Origin: Carettochelys insculpta
Lineage: Eukaryota > Chordata > Testudines > Carettochelyidae
Direction of reading: 5' to 3'
NCBI RefSeq assembly: GCF_033958435.1
Contig: NC_134144.1
Location: forward strand, 11,836,010 to 11,900,009
Length of the DNA stretch: 64,000 bases
Positions 11,876 through 23,275 of the stretch are shown in pieces. The position numbers and the translations under genes were made by a program. A model generated the notes under the pieces. The model worked only from the letters and a program-made list of their open reading frames with translations. It was not told the DNA's origin and made no database searches. Each line of letters begins with the position of its first letter. Positions within the stretch are counted from its first letter, which is position 1.

Positions 11876-12369
11876 ATTGGTACAGACCATTTGGCACTAC
11901 TAGAAACCAAAGTTCACTAGTGCACAGGCAGTAGCTCCTTTGCACAGCACTTTTGGCATGCCTGATCTATAGGCTGGAGAAAACATTTCTAATGAGTGGC
12001 TCTAATGAGTTGCTGCATACCCTTTGAGTCCACAGCATCTGTACTCAAATGGCCAATGTGTGTCGCAGTTATGAGCTGGACTCAATGTATCCAAAACTGA
12101 TTTTGTTGCTACTGTGCACACAGCAGGAGGTCAACAGGATAAACTCTCCTGTTGATTTCCCTTAGTCCTAAAGAGTGACAGGAGTACCAGTGCTGATGCA
12201 TGAGCCCTCTAAATTCTATTTAGCATGCCTAGGAGGGACACACTAAATCAAACTCCAGAAGATCAACCTCGATCTTCACTGTAGTGAAGACATACACTAT
12301 CCTGTTGTCTTTCAAAAGTCTACTGGGCAGGCAAATCTGGTACTGCCTGAAGGAATTGGGGTATGAAAC

Positions 12370-12615
12370 CCAAAGAGGCAGATGAAAGAGCTAGATAAAT
12401 TCATGAGCAATAGAGTCTAAAAATGCCTGTTTGGCGGGATGGACAGGGATGGGTTCCCAAGCGTCTGTTAGGAGGCTGGGAATGGATGGCAGCAGAGACA
12501 TCACTGGTTGATTACCTGTTTTGTTCACTCCTCTGGGACACCTGGCATTGGCCACTGTTGGAAGACAGGATACTGGGGTCTGATCCAGTGTGGCTGTTCT
12601 TATATTCTATGATTA
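12370..12615 (+). mobile_element. CR1-type LINE 3' end
   Basis: It has the typical 3' layout: GGAAGACAGGATACTGGGGTC, then TGATCCAGTGTGGCTGTTCT and a terminal ATTCTATGATT at 12603-12613. The short open frame at 12423-12680 is a shadow of it. Confidence 0.7.
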
Positions 12616-13133
12616 AGGGAGGCCAGCCAGAGAGTCAGCAGATACATACTGAGGCTAGGGGAATTTACATTTGGCTATAGGAATCCTCTATAGAATTATT
12701 ATAGACATATTTTGAGGCTTGTAGAGCCCTATGGAGTCTGGCCAGGCTAAGGACTGGTTTGGCAATAGTCTCTTGCTCCTGGGTCCCCTACCGGAGCCGT
12801 CAGTCCTGGGCAATCTCATTCCTTGAATCCTATCTGGGTCTCATTACCTCCAGACCGTGGCACCTCAGGTCCAGCTGCAGTGCACGGCTGAAGAACAAAC
12901 ATCCAGACCCCCTCTCAGTCCTGCAGTGTCTGTCTGCCCTAAATGACGAGCAAGAAAGGCAGTGGAGAGTGGAGAAAGAAGCTTCAAGGAGGGCTCCCCT
13001 GTCTACTGAGCTCTCTAGCAACCTCTCTTCGAGGACAAATTCCCCTCTTCTGCTCTATGGTTAGCTTCAGATTTTTAAGCTCCACTTTTCCAAGTATCAT
13101 GTGTTCTGCAGGTGTGCCTACTTGGTACTGCTT
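12616..13133. other. non-coding, nothing recognised
   Basis: Short frames on both strands only; no recognised repeat before the fold-back element. Confidence 0.4.
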
Positions 13134-13569
13134 GGCCGTGTCTACACTAGCCCCAAACTTCGAAATGACCATGCAAATGGCCATTTTGAAGTTTACTAAT
13201 GAAGCGCTGAAATGCATATTCAGCGCTTCATTAGCATGCGGGCGGCTGGGACACTTCGAAATTGACGCGCCTCACCGCCGTGCGGCTCGTCCCAACGGGG
13301 CTCCTTTTTGAAAGGACCCCACCTACTTCGAAGTCCTCTTATTCCCATGAGCTGATGGGAATAAGGAGACTTCGAAGTAGGCGGGGTCCTTTCGAAAAGG
13401 AGCCCCGTTGGGATGAGCCGCGTGGCGGCAAGGCACATCAATTTCGAAGTGCTGCAGCCACCTGCATGCTAATGAAGTACTGAATATGCATTTCGGCGCT
13501 TCATTAGTAAACTTCAAAATGGCCATTTGCGTAGCCATTTCGAAGTTTGGGGCTAGTGTAGACGTAGCC
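13134..13569. mobile_element. fold-back (palindromic) MITE, copy 1
   Basis: The whole 436 bp is close to one inverted repeat. It starts GGCCGTGTCTACACTAGCCC and ends with the near complement. The arms meet near 13350 in TTCCCATGAGCTGATGGGAA. Each arm carries smaller nested palindromes, including one around GCGCTGAAATGCATATTCAGC. The same peptide frames therefore appear on both strands and are not genes. The flanks CTT and CCT are a possible 3-bp duplication with one change. Other copies lie at 28185 and 41516. Confidence 0.8.
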
Positions 13570-16149
13570 CCTGAGAACAGGCTGCTCCTCAGGCTTTCAG
13601 CCAGTGAGATTTGGGCCTGTCCCATCATGCTCTGCAAAGTCGTTTGGACCTGCAGAAGCTGTAATCCACTTGCCTTTGACCTCTTCTACATACAGTCTTC
13701 CTCCACAAGTGGATAAGTCACAAAGCACTCCCTTTCTTAACTGTGGTTTCCCCTTGATTTCCTTCTCCCTTTCTCACTCTGGGGGTCAAGAGAGCTGTTA
13801 ATCTGGGAGAAGATTTTTTTATTATTATTACTGCATGTAGTCTAATAACCCTAACAGCCTGAAAGTAGAAATCTGTGCTATTCATTGCATAAGCATAAAA
13901 TAAAATAGAATGCCTACCCTGAAGAGTTTACAGGCAGAAGAGGTGAGGGATTGGGATGATGGGAGGCCACTCATTAGATCTTTGTTTAATATTTTAAATT
14001 AAATACTTCTTAATTTGCAGCATCTCCTTTCTGTGGGAGACTGCAACAGCACTGCTCTTTACCATCTTAAAAAACACTTCTGTAGCGTAGATCAAAGGCT
14101 TCACGTGCTTACGTGAAGTCTTCCTTTCAAGAGTTTTTGCTTAAAAAAAAAAGCAACTTTGTTTCAATTCCGGGAAGCTGTGTGGTTAATCATTCGTTTC
14201 AATACAGCAAATTTTATCTTGCTAGTACTGAAATGAATGCCCTCAATATATGGCTACCCTTTCAATCATGATTAACAGATCCTGACCTAATTGTTTTTAT
14301 GAAGCTGGGACTTGCTGATGCTGCTACTTTGGATCCTGAGTTGTCCAAAGAGCTGTCTGGGTTTGAGAATGAGAATGCTTCCAGAAGGGGATTGACTGAT
14401 TTGACTTATAGAGTAGTGGCACTTTCTCAACAAATCTGCTCTTGGTGTGCTCAAAGTTATAGCCACATAGGATCTCAGAGCCTGGTTCATCTGACTCAGG
14501 CTTGGACAAGAGAGCTAAATTAATGGCATAAACCTTCCTGCTTGAACTGTTTAATCTGGTGACGGGGGAGGGTCTCGGTTGCTGGTTTCCAGCCCTAGAA
14601 GGAATGTTTATAGTGTCATTTTGCACCCTGAGACTGAGCCTTAGGTTTTAATTTTCAGCGTAGAAGTAGGGTAATTTGACTCTCACCTACAGCACTGCAC
14701 ATGTGCAGAATTCATGTTTCCTGCAGGTTTCTTTGTTTCCCTTCAGAAAAAAATGCCCCCCTGAAATCTCCTTCAGCTGTGGGAAACTGCATCACCTTTC
14801 CGACCCACTTACTGCCCCATCACCACTGAGGAGCAGCTGCACAGGTGACTTAGGGACAATTTCTCCCCCACCTGCCTGACTCTATGCACCCAGACTACTC
14901 CCACATTCAACCTGCCCCCGCCCCCCTCCAACTCTGACGAGCACTACACCCCTGTCCTGGTACAATGCTAATGACCCCCTTGCACCAGGTTCCCATCCCA
15001 TATACCCAGGCCCTCTCCGCTGAGCTCCAGCCACTTTCACCTGGACCTCTTCACATATTAAGTCCTTCCCTACTTGGATCCTGTCAGGCCGAACGTGCCT
15101 GCTCACACATTACAGAGGGATATGGCCCCAGATATTTCTGGTGTGGGATGGGTGCACCCTCACTGCCAAGTCCATGTCTTGGGAGAAGGGGGCTTCAGGG
15201 TGATAGTTGCACTACTATGCAGCCAGTTTGTGCTCCCTGCTACTACACTGGAGCTGTAACATTTATTTGTTGACAGAATTTTAAATTTTGATGCAGAATT
15301 CCTTGAGGAGTAGGACATGGAAGGGATGTTGAGAGAGCAAGTTCAGCCCCATGCACTGAGGCAGGACCAAGTAAATCTGAGACCTATGGTGTTCAACATG
15401 CTAGCCACTAGCATGGCTCATTGGCTTGAACAATAAACATATATTCAGAATAATGTGGCTAGTTCACTTGCAGTAGCCACTGTCTTTGGCCCTACCTAAC
15501 AGGTGTTTGTCCTGCCAGATTTTAAAACCTGCACAGTGGTAGCTCTCCCCAGGTAATAACAGTTTACACTGGGCTTGATTATAAGCAAAACAGTTTTTAA
15601 TAAGCAAAACTGTTGGATTTAAGTGGATATAGATAAGGACAAGCAGATCAAAATAAGTTACCAAATCAAACAAAAGAGAAAACATATTCTATTCTAATTC
15701 TATTCCCTTCAATTCTAGTTATTTGTGAAATCTTACCCTAAACAGTTGCTTTTATATCATGTGAAATCTTCAGGTCAGAAATGATTTTTTTCTGACCCGG
15801 GTCTTCAGTAGAGGTCTCTGTTTTCCCTCAGGTGTCTCAGGCAATTTCCACCACAGGCTCAAGACAAAGATGTAGCCAGCTAAATACAAAAGATGGAGGA
15901 ACTCCCAAGGTCCCTCTATGCCTTTGCCCTGTGGAGGGAATTCCATTGTTCTCTTTGTGTAACAGTATATTCCAAGGTGCAGACTGTCACATGAGTAGTT
16001 CACCTGTCATTTTTGAGTTATACCTATTTATATTCATAACCAATTTTTCATAAAGGGTGGGGGTGGGGGAGGGTCTGTCACAATTGTCTACTGCTTCCCC
16101 CATTGTAAACTTGGCCAGTGACCCTGTCAAAGAAGACAATTAGGCAGGC
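13570..16149. other. non-coding, nothing recognised
   Basis: Mixed AT-rich and pyrimidine-rich DNA with A-runs at 14141 and a TTATTATTATTA run near 13819. Short frames only, without domain or splice context. Confidence 0.4.
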
Positions 16150-17045
16150 TTGACCTGAGTCTTTTTTCTTGATAAATTCATGCTTTCGATTCCTTAAAGC
16201 CAAATGTTCGCCAGGTGCTTACATATTAATACTACATTTCAGTGTTTTTGTAGGTATTGAAGTTAAGATGGATGGTCTATCATTCTCCAGGACCTCTTTG
16301 CTCCCTTTCTTAAAGATAGGTACTAAGCTTGCCTTTTCTAGTCCTTTGGATCCTCACACATTCTCCATGAGCTTTTGAAGATAATTGCTAGTGATTCTGA
16401 AATAACTTCATCTAGGTCCTTAAATCTCCTAGCATAACTTTCATCAGGCCCTGCTGACTTGACTGTATCTAATTTATCTAAAGCAGGAGTGGGCAAATAC
16501 CAGCATGCAGGCCAGATCCAATCATCCAGGTTGAGGCCCTGGTTGGCCCCCACCTCTCTGTTTACTGGTGCCTCCCCAAGTATTGGGCAATCACAGCACT
16601 CGCTTGCCACAGATCACTATCAGCAGCCAATGGGAGAGGCAAGAAATAGTATCCTAGGCTACACCACTTTCCACCACTCCCAGCACTTGCTGTAAATATT
16701 GCAGTAGTGGTGTGCCAAGGATGAGCCCTGGTAGGCCGCCACTTTTTTATTGCTCACCTCTGATCTACAGTCTGTTTTCTCTGTATGGTCTTGTGTTCCT
16801 TCTCCTTTGTTAATATTGAATATCTGGTCACCATTAACCTTTTAAGAACACTGAAGAAAAGCAGGTATTAACATCTCAAGCTTCTTGATATCATCAGTTA
16901 TTAGCACTGCTTCTACACTCAGGAGAGAAGCTATATTTTCCTTCGTCTGTTTGTTGCTTCACATATATTTAATTAACCCCTTCTAAGTGCCTTTTATGTC
17001 TCTTGCTAAGTGTAACTCGTTTGTGTCTTTAACCTTCTGATTTTT
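16150..17045 (-). mobile_element. CR1-type LINE fragment, interrupted by a hAT-like MITE
   Basis: Read on the minus strand, this is diverged LINE coding sequence around the reverse-transcriptase region. The plus-strand text holds the characteristic order of AAATTCATGC...TTCCTTAAAGCCAA, then GGACCTCTTTGCTCCCTTTC, then TCATCAGGCCCTGCTGACTT, and finally TCTTGCTAAGTGTAACTCG. The MITE at 16484-16762 interrupts it. Many stops; inactive. Confidence 0.6.
16484..16762. mobile_element. hAT-like MITE inside CR1
   Basis: The left end CAGGAGTGGGCAA pairs with the right end TTGCTCACCTCTG. The flanks ATCTAAAG and ATCTACAG match at 7 of 8 bases, an 8-bp target duplication. The LINE sequence continues on both sides, so this insertion is younger. 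Confidence 0.75.
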
Positions 17046-17048
17046 GTC

Positions 17049-17840
17049 CGTAGTCTCAGAGGGATAGCTGTGTTAGTCTGTGTCTTTGCAAAACAAAACA
17101 AGAGGTCCTGTAGCAGCACCTTCAAGACTAACAGTTCTGTGGGAAAGACCCACTTCTTCAGATTTTGGAGCAAAAATGAAAATACAGGGCATATATATAG
17201 CAGGCGGGGGAGTGAAGGAACAAATAGAAGTGGGGGAAAGAGTGGAGGGTAGAGTCACCTATCATTAATAAGACTTGTGGAAGAAGTAAATTAAGTTAAG
17301 TGGGGTAAGTGTTATTCCTGGGAATATCAAAGGTTGCGGACTTGTCCTTGTAATGCGTAAGATAATTGAGATCCCTGTTGAGTCACAGGTTAAAGGTATT
17401 AAACTCACAAATTAATTCCAGTTCAGATGGCTCCCTTTGTAATGTGGTGGTAAAATCTCTTTGTAATAAAACACTTACCCTAAGATCCATTATAGTGTGT
17501 CCTGTGAGACTGAAGTGCTCACCCACAGGTTCATGTGTATTCAAATTCCTGATGTCTGATTTGTGTCCATTCATCCTTCAGCATAGGGAATGCCCTGTTT
17601 GTCCAATATACATGACAAAGGGTTATTGCTGGCACAGGATGGCATATATCACATGTAGTGGACATGAAGGCATATGAGCCCCTGATGGTGTGGTGCAACA
17701 AGACAGCTTGCTTTGACTTTTGTCCAGACATCCCATATACAGTGAGTTTTATGGGCCTGTGGAGCTCAGGCGCCATGTGGACTCAGCTCCAGCAATGCTA
17801 ACAGCAGCATAGCCTGAGTGTGACTGTGATGAATTCACAG
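17049..17840 (-). mobile_element. Penelope-like element fragment with GIY-YIG remnant, copy 1
   Basis: Minus-strand translation in neighbouring frames gives CHVYWTNRAFPML, then MNGHKSDIRNLNTHEPVGEH, then LQREPSELELICEFNT. A second copy at 33395-34200 preserves CPSAMYIGQTGQS at the same place. This is the layout of the GIY-YIG endonuclease domain that ends Penelope-like retroelements. Frameshifts and stops show it is dead. Its 3' end, on the low-coordinate side, is TCTGAAGAAGTGGGTC followed by a TTAGTCTT and TGCTACAGGACC-type tail. That tail also occurs as separate short repeats across the window. Confidence 0.7.
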
Positions 17841-17912
17841 CAGCACAGCCTTTGCAGCAGGCAGTTTGTATATAAACAAACAGGATGATTAACATAACAA
17901 AAAGGCTTGTGA

Positions 17913-18164
17913 TTAAAGTGAACTAGGGATAATTAACAGTAACGAAGGGTCCTGTGGCACCTTATAGACTAACAGAAAAGTTTCGAGCATGAGCTTTCGT
18001 GAGCACAGACTCACTTCATCAGATGCTGGTCTTGGAAATTTCCAAGACCAGCATCTGATGAAGTGAGTCTGTGCTCACGAAAGCTCATGCTCAAAACTTT
18101 TCTGTTAGTCTATAAGGTGCCACAGGACCCTTCGTTACTGTTAATTATCCCTAGTTCACTTTAA
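17913..18164. repeat. 252-bp near-perfect palindrome of PLE-tail sequence plus flank
   Basis: The arms 17913-18038 and 18039-18164 are reverse complements with one visible difference (C/T at about 17984). The centre is GGAAATTTCC. Each arm holds the PLE-tail repeat (GGTCCTGTGGCACCTTATAG ... CACTTCATCAGATGCTGGTC) and about 30 bp of flanking DNA (AACTAGGGATAATTAAC). The symmetry therefore extends beyond the repeat itself. Confidence 0.85.
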
Positions 18165-18183
18165 ATTTCACTTTAAATTTAAA

Positions 18184-18340
18184 GTTCACTTGGAAATTTC
18201 CAAGACCAGCATCTGATGAAGTGAGTCTGTGCTCACGAAAGCTCATGCTCAAAACTTTTCTGTTAGTCTATAAGGTGCCACAGGACCCTTTGTTGCTGTG
18301 ACAGATCCAGACTAACACGGCTACCCCTCTGATACTAGGG
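18184..18340 (-). repeat. PLE-tail repeat, third unit of the cluster
   Basis: A direct repeat of the right arm of the palindrome, starting near the same TTGGAAATTTCC centre. It ends CAGACTAACACGGCTACCCC and then again CTAGGGATAATTA, the flank seen at the palindrome edges. Confidence 0.75.
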
Positions 18341-18352
18341 ATAATTAGTAAC

Positions 18353-18478
18353 AGAGAGGGAACCGTGCTAGTCTATACACTATCAAAACAAAAAGCAATC
18401 AAGTAGCACTTTAAAGACTAGCAAAATAGTTTATTAGGTGAGCTTTTGTGGGACAGACCCACTTCTTCAGACCATAAT
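18353..18478 (+). repeat. PLE-tail repeat
   Basis: Reads GTGCTAGTCTATACACTATC, AAGTAGCACTTTAAAGACTA, then GACAGACCCACTTCTTCAGA. This is the same order as the 3' tail of the PLE at 17049. No coding capacity. Confidence 0.75.
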
Positions 18479-18623
18479 ATAATTAATTATTCTTCAGATA
18501 ATTAGATTATCCCAAAAGCATTGTCAGCTACTCCAGTCAAAGATAGGAAAGAACCCATGGGTTGATAGGGGAGTTCAGCCATGGAATTTAGAGACAGAGT
18601 TTGAGGGGCATCACAGAAACATA

Positions 18624-18998
18624 GGCCATGTCTACACTGCAGGGTTTTTTTGACCTTACTTATTGTTTTAATGTCTAAAGAAGTAATGCTGGAAAATCAC
18701 ATTCACACAGCCACAGCATTGTAAAACAGAGCATTCTCATTTAAAGCCACGGTTCTCATTCACAGCCACAGCATTGCAGAAAAGCCTTCAGATGAGCTGA
18801 TAAGAGCTATGTTTTGTTCACACCTGTTCCTTTTTGACCTTGAAGGTGGGCAGAAGTGTGCCATCAAAAGTTGTTTGCAAAGCTAGAGTAACTATTTCTT
18901 ATCTCAAATTATCCTGCTTGGATCTATGAATGCTTTGAGTGATGGGGGTCAGAAAAAATGGGTTTTCTGAAGAAAAAGCTGGTGTAGACAAGACCATG
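18624..18998. mobile_element. MITE with GTCTACAC-type ends
   Basis: The left end is GGCCATGTCTACACTGC. The right end is GGTGTAGACAAGACCA, complementary over the GTCTACAC core. The interior carries a partial duplication (CATTCACAGCCACAGCATT, in part twice near 18700-18770). It belongs with the other GTCTACAC-ended elements here. Confidence 0.55.
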
Positions 18999-19204
18999 AG
19001 GCATGGTCTTGGTGGCATGAGGATAATCAATGTGACACAGTAATACCAGCATACAAAATATATTGGAAGGACAGAACAGGTGATGGTTGGTGAGTGGCCA
19101 TATATGTGAAAGAAAGCATAGAATCAAACCTTAAATGAACCAAATTGTACTATAGAATTTCTATGGATAGTAATTCCATGCTCCAATATGAAGAATATAG
19201 CAGT

Positions 19205-19335
19205 AATTACAGAGAGGTAGCCATGTTAGTCTGTATCTTCATAAAACAAACCAGTAATCACATTAACACTTCAAAGATTAACAAAATAAGTAGGTGATGA
19301 GCTTTTGTGGGGCAGACCCACTTCTTCAGATCTGG
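19205..19335 (+). repeat. PLE-tail repeat, diverged
   Basis: GAGAGGTAGCCATGTTAGTC leads to CAGACCCACTTCTTCAGATC, the same order as the other tail repeats with more changes. Confidence 0.65.
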
Positions 19336-19339
19336 AAAT

Positions 19340-20125
19340 AATAGTAGCAGGGCTGTATTCATGACCACCTGACCAGGAGAGTGATAGTGACTGTGGAATG
19401 CTAAGGAAGATTAGAGAGCGACTATAAAAAAAAACTCAGTAATAATGGGGGATTTCAGCTATCCCCTTATTGACTGGGTACATGTGACCTTAGGATGAGA
19501 TGAAGAGATAAAGCTTCTTAGCACCTTAAATGTCTGCTTTTGGAGCAGCTGGTTCTAGACCCCTTCAGAGAAGAAGAAATTTTTGATTTAGTCCTAAGTG
19601 AACCACAGGATCTGGTCAGGATGTGAATATAGCTGGACTGCTTGGAAATAGTGAATTAAATGAGTTTAATATTCCCATGGTGGAAAGAAAAAACACCACA
19701 GCAGTCCAACACTGTGGCAGAAAGGTGAAATACACAAAATGAGGAGGTGAGTTAAACAGAAATTAAAAGGTACAGTGTCAAATATGAAATCTGTACAAGC
19801 GGCATGGAAACTTTTCAAAGACACCATAATAGAGAATTAACTTGAATGGATGTCCAAAATTAAAAAAAAAACCCACAGTAAGAGAACCAAAAGAGTGCCA
19901 CTGTGGCTTAATAATTAAGTAAAAGAAGCAGTGAGAAATAAAAAGGCATTGTTCAAAAAGGGGAAGTTACATCCTAGTGAGGCAAATAGAAAGAGCATAA
20001 TCTGTGTCAAATGAAATATACAAACATAATTAGGAAGGCCAAAAATTTTTTTGAAGAACACCTAGCCAAAACTTCAAAAAGTAATAGCAACTTTTTTAAA
20101 GTACATCAGATGCAGGAAGCCTGCT
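19340..20125 (+). mobile_element. CR1-type LINE ORF2 fragment, degraded
   Basis: It contains AATGGGGGATTTCAGCTATC (the NGDFN-like endonuclease block of CR1) near 19445. A lysine-rich connecting region follows, resembling HPSEANRKSIICVK and GRPKIFLKNT, near 19965-20060. Multiple stops. Confidence 0.55.
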
Positions 20126-20436
20126 ATACAAACTCCCTGCAGAGCCTTAATCACAGAAACCCACCCACTAATGTCATCAACTGCCAGTGAGCATTTCAAT
20201 GAGCAGGCCATAGCATTCAAGAACTGAAAGCCTGCATCCAAAATAAAGAGACTTTAACACCACAGATGCCCCCTCCTGGATTACAAAAGGAGACATTGGA
20301 ATTGAAGTTTGTTCTAAAATTTGATACTTGGTATCAATAAAGATAGCAATTACATTACGCATGACAAGGACAGTTTCCCCATCTTTGATATTCCTAGTGA
20401 CCTTAGGCAACTCACTTAACTTAGACACTTGCAGTA

Positions 20437-20735
20437 AGTATCAAAACAAAAAAGCAGTCAAGTAGCACTTTAAAGACTAACAAAATAATTTATTAGGTGA
20501 GCTTTCGTGGGACCAACCCACTTCTTCAGACCATAGCCATACCAGAACAGACTCAATATTTAAGGCATAGAAAGGCATTGAATCTGTTCTGGTCTGGCTA
20601 TGGTCTGAAGAAGTGGGTCTGTCCCACGAAAGCTCACCTAATAAATTATTTTGTTAGTCTTTAAAGTGCTACTTGACTGCTTTTTTGTTTGGTAGTATAT
20701 AGATTAACATGACTCCTTCTCTGTTGCTATTCAAC
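20437..20735. repeat. inverted pair of PLE-tail repeats
   Basis: The left arm (about 20440-20555) and right arm (about 20577-20692) are reverse complements separated by roughly 22 bp. The pairing includes the unique-looking segment ACCATAGCCATACCAGAACAG, so flanking DNA was copied too. The right side ends with a TAGATTAACATGACTCC-type tail. Confidence 0.8.
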
Positions 20736-20879
20736 TTGCAGTAAGGAATTTTCTTCCCCCTCTTCTCCCTCCTGCACCCTCACTTCTGTACTATGTATCT
20801 GATTTTTCTGTTGTCATTTAATTTTTTTCTATCTTTCTATTAAATTCTCATCATGCCAATTTACTTTGATCAGAATTTC

Positions 20880-20985
20880 CAGATCTTAAGAAGAGGGTCT
20901 GCCCCATGAAAGCTGATCCCCCAATAAGTCATTTTGTTAGTCTTAAAAGTGCTATAGGACTGCTTTTTTGTTTTCCAGAGTCTTA
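20880..20985 (-). repeat. PLE-tail repeat
   Basis: AAGAAGAGGGTCTGCCCCATG, TTTGTTAGTCTTAAAAGTGC, then TAGGACTGCTTTTTTGTTTT. Same family, single copy. Confidence 0.65.
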
Positions 20986-21492
20986 AGTAGGTGTGTGTTG
21001 GGGGGGTTGGATGAGGGAGGGGCTTGGGCAAAAATACCACCAAAATTTCTGCAAACCTGCTACACACCTGTTTCTGTTTGTTGGTCTGTACTCTTCCATA
21101 GCAATTCATCCATTTGTTTTGGCCTTGTGTTGGATTCCATGACACAGGTTCTGAGTCAGGTGGGGACTTGGTAACCTGCTCTAATCCGACAAAGAAAGGT
21201 TAATTTGAACCAAGGGGGAGGACAAACTAACTAGCTAATGGGCTAATTAGAGGGAGAAGTAATTCCAGCTGCTTGGAGCAGATAAATGCAGAGAAAGCTG
21301 GCCTTGGGAAAGGGAGCATGGACCCTGAAATGAGACAGGGCGAGTTGCTGCTTTCCTGCCCCCTTTACACTAGGAGAGGCACACATTGGGTCTTGTATGT
21401 ATGCAAATAGTACTACAGGCAGCAGCCCATTACAAAGCAATAATAAAGCCTGGTGGTGGTAAAGGGGCCTATAGTGACTGTGACCTGAATCC
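20986..21492. other. non-coding, nothing recognised
   Basis: Short frames only. A stretch near 21225-21330 shares general wording with 26790-26960 but no repeat ends could be set. Confidence 0.3.
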
Positions 21493-21735
21493 AAGGCCCA
21501 GTCTAAACTGCCAGCTAAGTCAGCACCACTGTGATCGGTGCAATGGAGTTAATTTAGCGGGTCTGGCAAGGGCAGGCTAAGTTGATGGGAGAGCTCTGAT
21601 CTGTCAAGAAAGACAAAGTGTTTAGGTGCCACTGCAAGTCAACCTAAGTTACGTCCACTTCGGTTATATAATTTATGTCGCTGAACTGGAGTAACCTGAA
21701 TTGATTTACACCATTAGCTTAGACCAGGCTAAAGG
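21493..21735. mobile_element. possible MITE, GTCTAAAC/GTTTAGAC-type ends
   Basis: The left end GGCCCAGTCTAAACTGC and right end AGCTTAGACCAGGCT are roughly complementary. The family is uncertain; it may be an old relative of the GTCTACAC elements. Confidence 0.4.
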
Positions 21736-21739
21736 TGAG

Positions 21740-22634
21740 AGAGGCTCATGGGAACAGGCTGTGACAGGTACCTTTTTGGTCATTAAGAAGTTGTTGGTGC
21801 CATATTGGCCTCTTACTATTCTTCCTGTCTTTTTTTCTCACAAGGATAGTTGTTATGCCTTGACGACTGTCACCTTAAGAAACAGCCAGTTATCTTTGGA
21901 ACTCCTGAAGTCATTAGAGTCCCTTCCCATGGCAGCTTACCTACCTGTCCTGAGTTTGTCTAAGTCTGTGCAGAGGTGAAAGTAGGCAGACATTCCCCAG
22001 TGTGCCACTCCAGCAAGAAGAAGATACCAGTTGGGGCACCAGGCTGCAGGAAGGAGGAGGCATGCTCCCAACGAAGCTTCCGTGGCTTCCTGAAGGCTTC
22101 CTCATAAAGCAGCAGGCAGCCAGGTAGATGATAGGGGCTGGCTGGAGGTGCAGTCCCTCCAACCCCTGTCCGGGACTGCCACAGTCCTGGGTGCCATGTA
22201 GGGAGGGCAGCTCCCCTTTCCCGAGATTCATGTGGGACACTGCTGGCTGTGCCCCTTTCCATCAGGGAGCAAGGGGAAAGTGCACAATTTGCTGCAATCC
22301 TCTCTCCCCCTCTGGATGGAGGGGGCAGGTCAGCTGTTCTCTTCCCCTCGCTACCTGACAGGAGCAGAAGGAGGAAGAGCAAACAGTGAAGCTTGGTGGA
22401 GGAGAACCCTAACTCCTGCTCTCCCCACACTGCCGGTCTCTGCCCTGAGCCCCCACCCTCCAACCCTAACTCTACATCCTCCTACATGCCAATCCCCTGC
22501 CTTGAGCCCCCCACCTTACACATACATTTCTTGCAAATGCAGTTGTATCACCCCCACCCCAACCTTCTGCTCTGAGTTGCAATACAATAGTACCTGTAGG
22601 AATTTTAAACTACTTTCACCCTGAGCCTGTAGTC
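21740..22634. other. non-coding; pyrimidine- and GC-rich
   Basis: Several overlapping frames (up to 167 codons on the minus strand) come from compositionally biased DNA, present in three frames on both strands with no domain. I do not call a gene. Confidence 0.4.
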
Positions 22635-22636
22635 CT

Positions 22637-22832
22637 TATTCTGTTCTTCTCGTGCTGCCTTTGCCTTCAAGTCACCAAATCTATCACTTTGTGATCACTT
22701 TCCCATAAATTGGCTTCCGCCTTCAGATTCTTCTCTGTTGATCAGAACTCAGTCTAAAATGACTGTCCCTCTGGTAATTTCCCACCACAAAGAACTGACA
22801 TTGAAAACACTCAGTCATAATGTTCATATAAA
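22637..22832 (-). mobile_element. CR1-type LINE fragment
   Basis: The plus-strand text (ACTTTGTGATCACTTTCCCA, then GATCAGAACTCAGTCTAAAA and TGACTGTCCCTCTGGTAAT) is the complement of a diverged CR1 coding part. Confidence 0.5.
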
Positions 22833-23275
22833 GGTGGTCAAAAGTTCCCAAGTGAAACATTTTTCTCTTAGAAAAGTGTTGGCTTTTTTGGTTTTTGGTT
22901 TTTGGTTTTTTTTCTGAAAGTGAGTTTGGCCATCAGAACATGTCAGTTCCAGTGAAAAACAGTGTTTCACATTTTTGGAACAGAAATTTCCATAGTTTTC
23001 ATTTGAAACCCATTTGTTTCCATTTCATATTTTATAATTTGTATAAATTTAGATTAGGAAATAAAAATGGTGATAACAGAAAAAATATTTGAATAAAATA
23101 TTTTGATGTTTATCAGAACTTTGACTTGACACAAAATGCTTTCAAAATTTGTTTTTTCAGGAAATTTCAAATGGGGGGAAGTGTTCTGATTCAGAATGAA
23201 AACAAATCTTGAAATTGCAGCATTTTTTGAAAAAAAAAAACCCATGAAAATTCCAGTTCCTTCACAGCTCTAATG
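22833..23275. repeat. T-rich interspersed repeat
   Basis: T/A-rich block with GAAACATTTTTC, GTGAAAAACAGTG and TGAAATTGCAGCATTTTTTG. It ends near TTCACAGCTCTAATG. It resembles the element at 35067-35526, whose inverted ends are visible; here the ends are weaker. Confidence 0.4.

Noticed and set aside
13262..13483. 73-codon frames with nearly the same protein on both strands
   Set aside because: A direct result of the palindromic element; not a gene.
21960..22463. 167-codon minus-strand open frame
   Set aside because: It lies in biased GC- and pyrimidine-rich DNA with overlapping frames on both strands. No domain, signal peptide or splice context.
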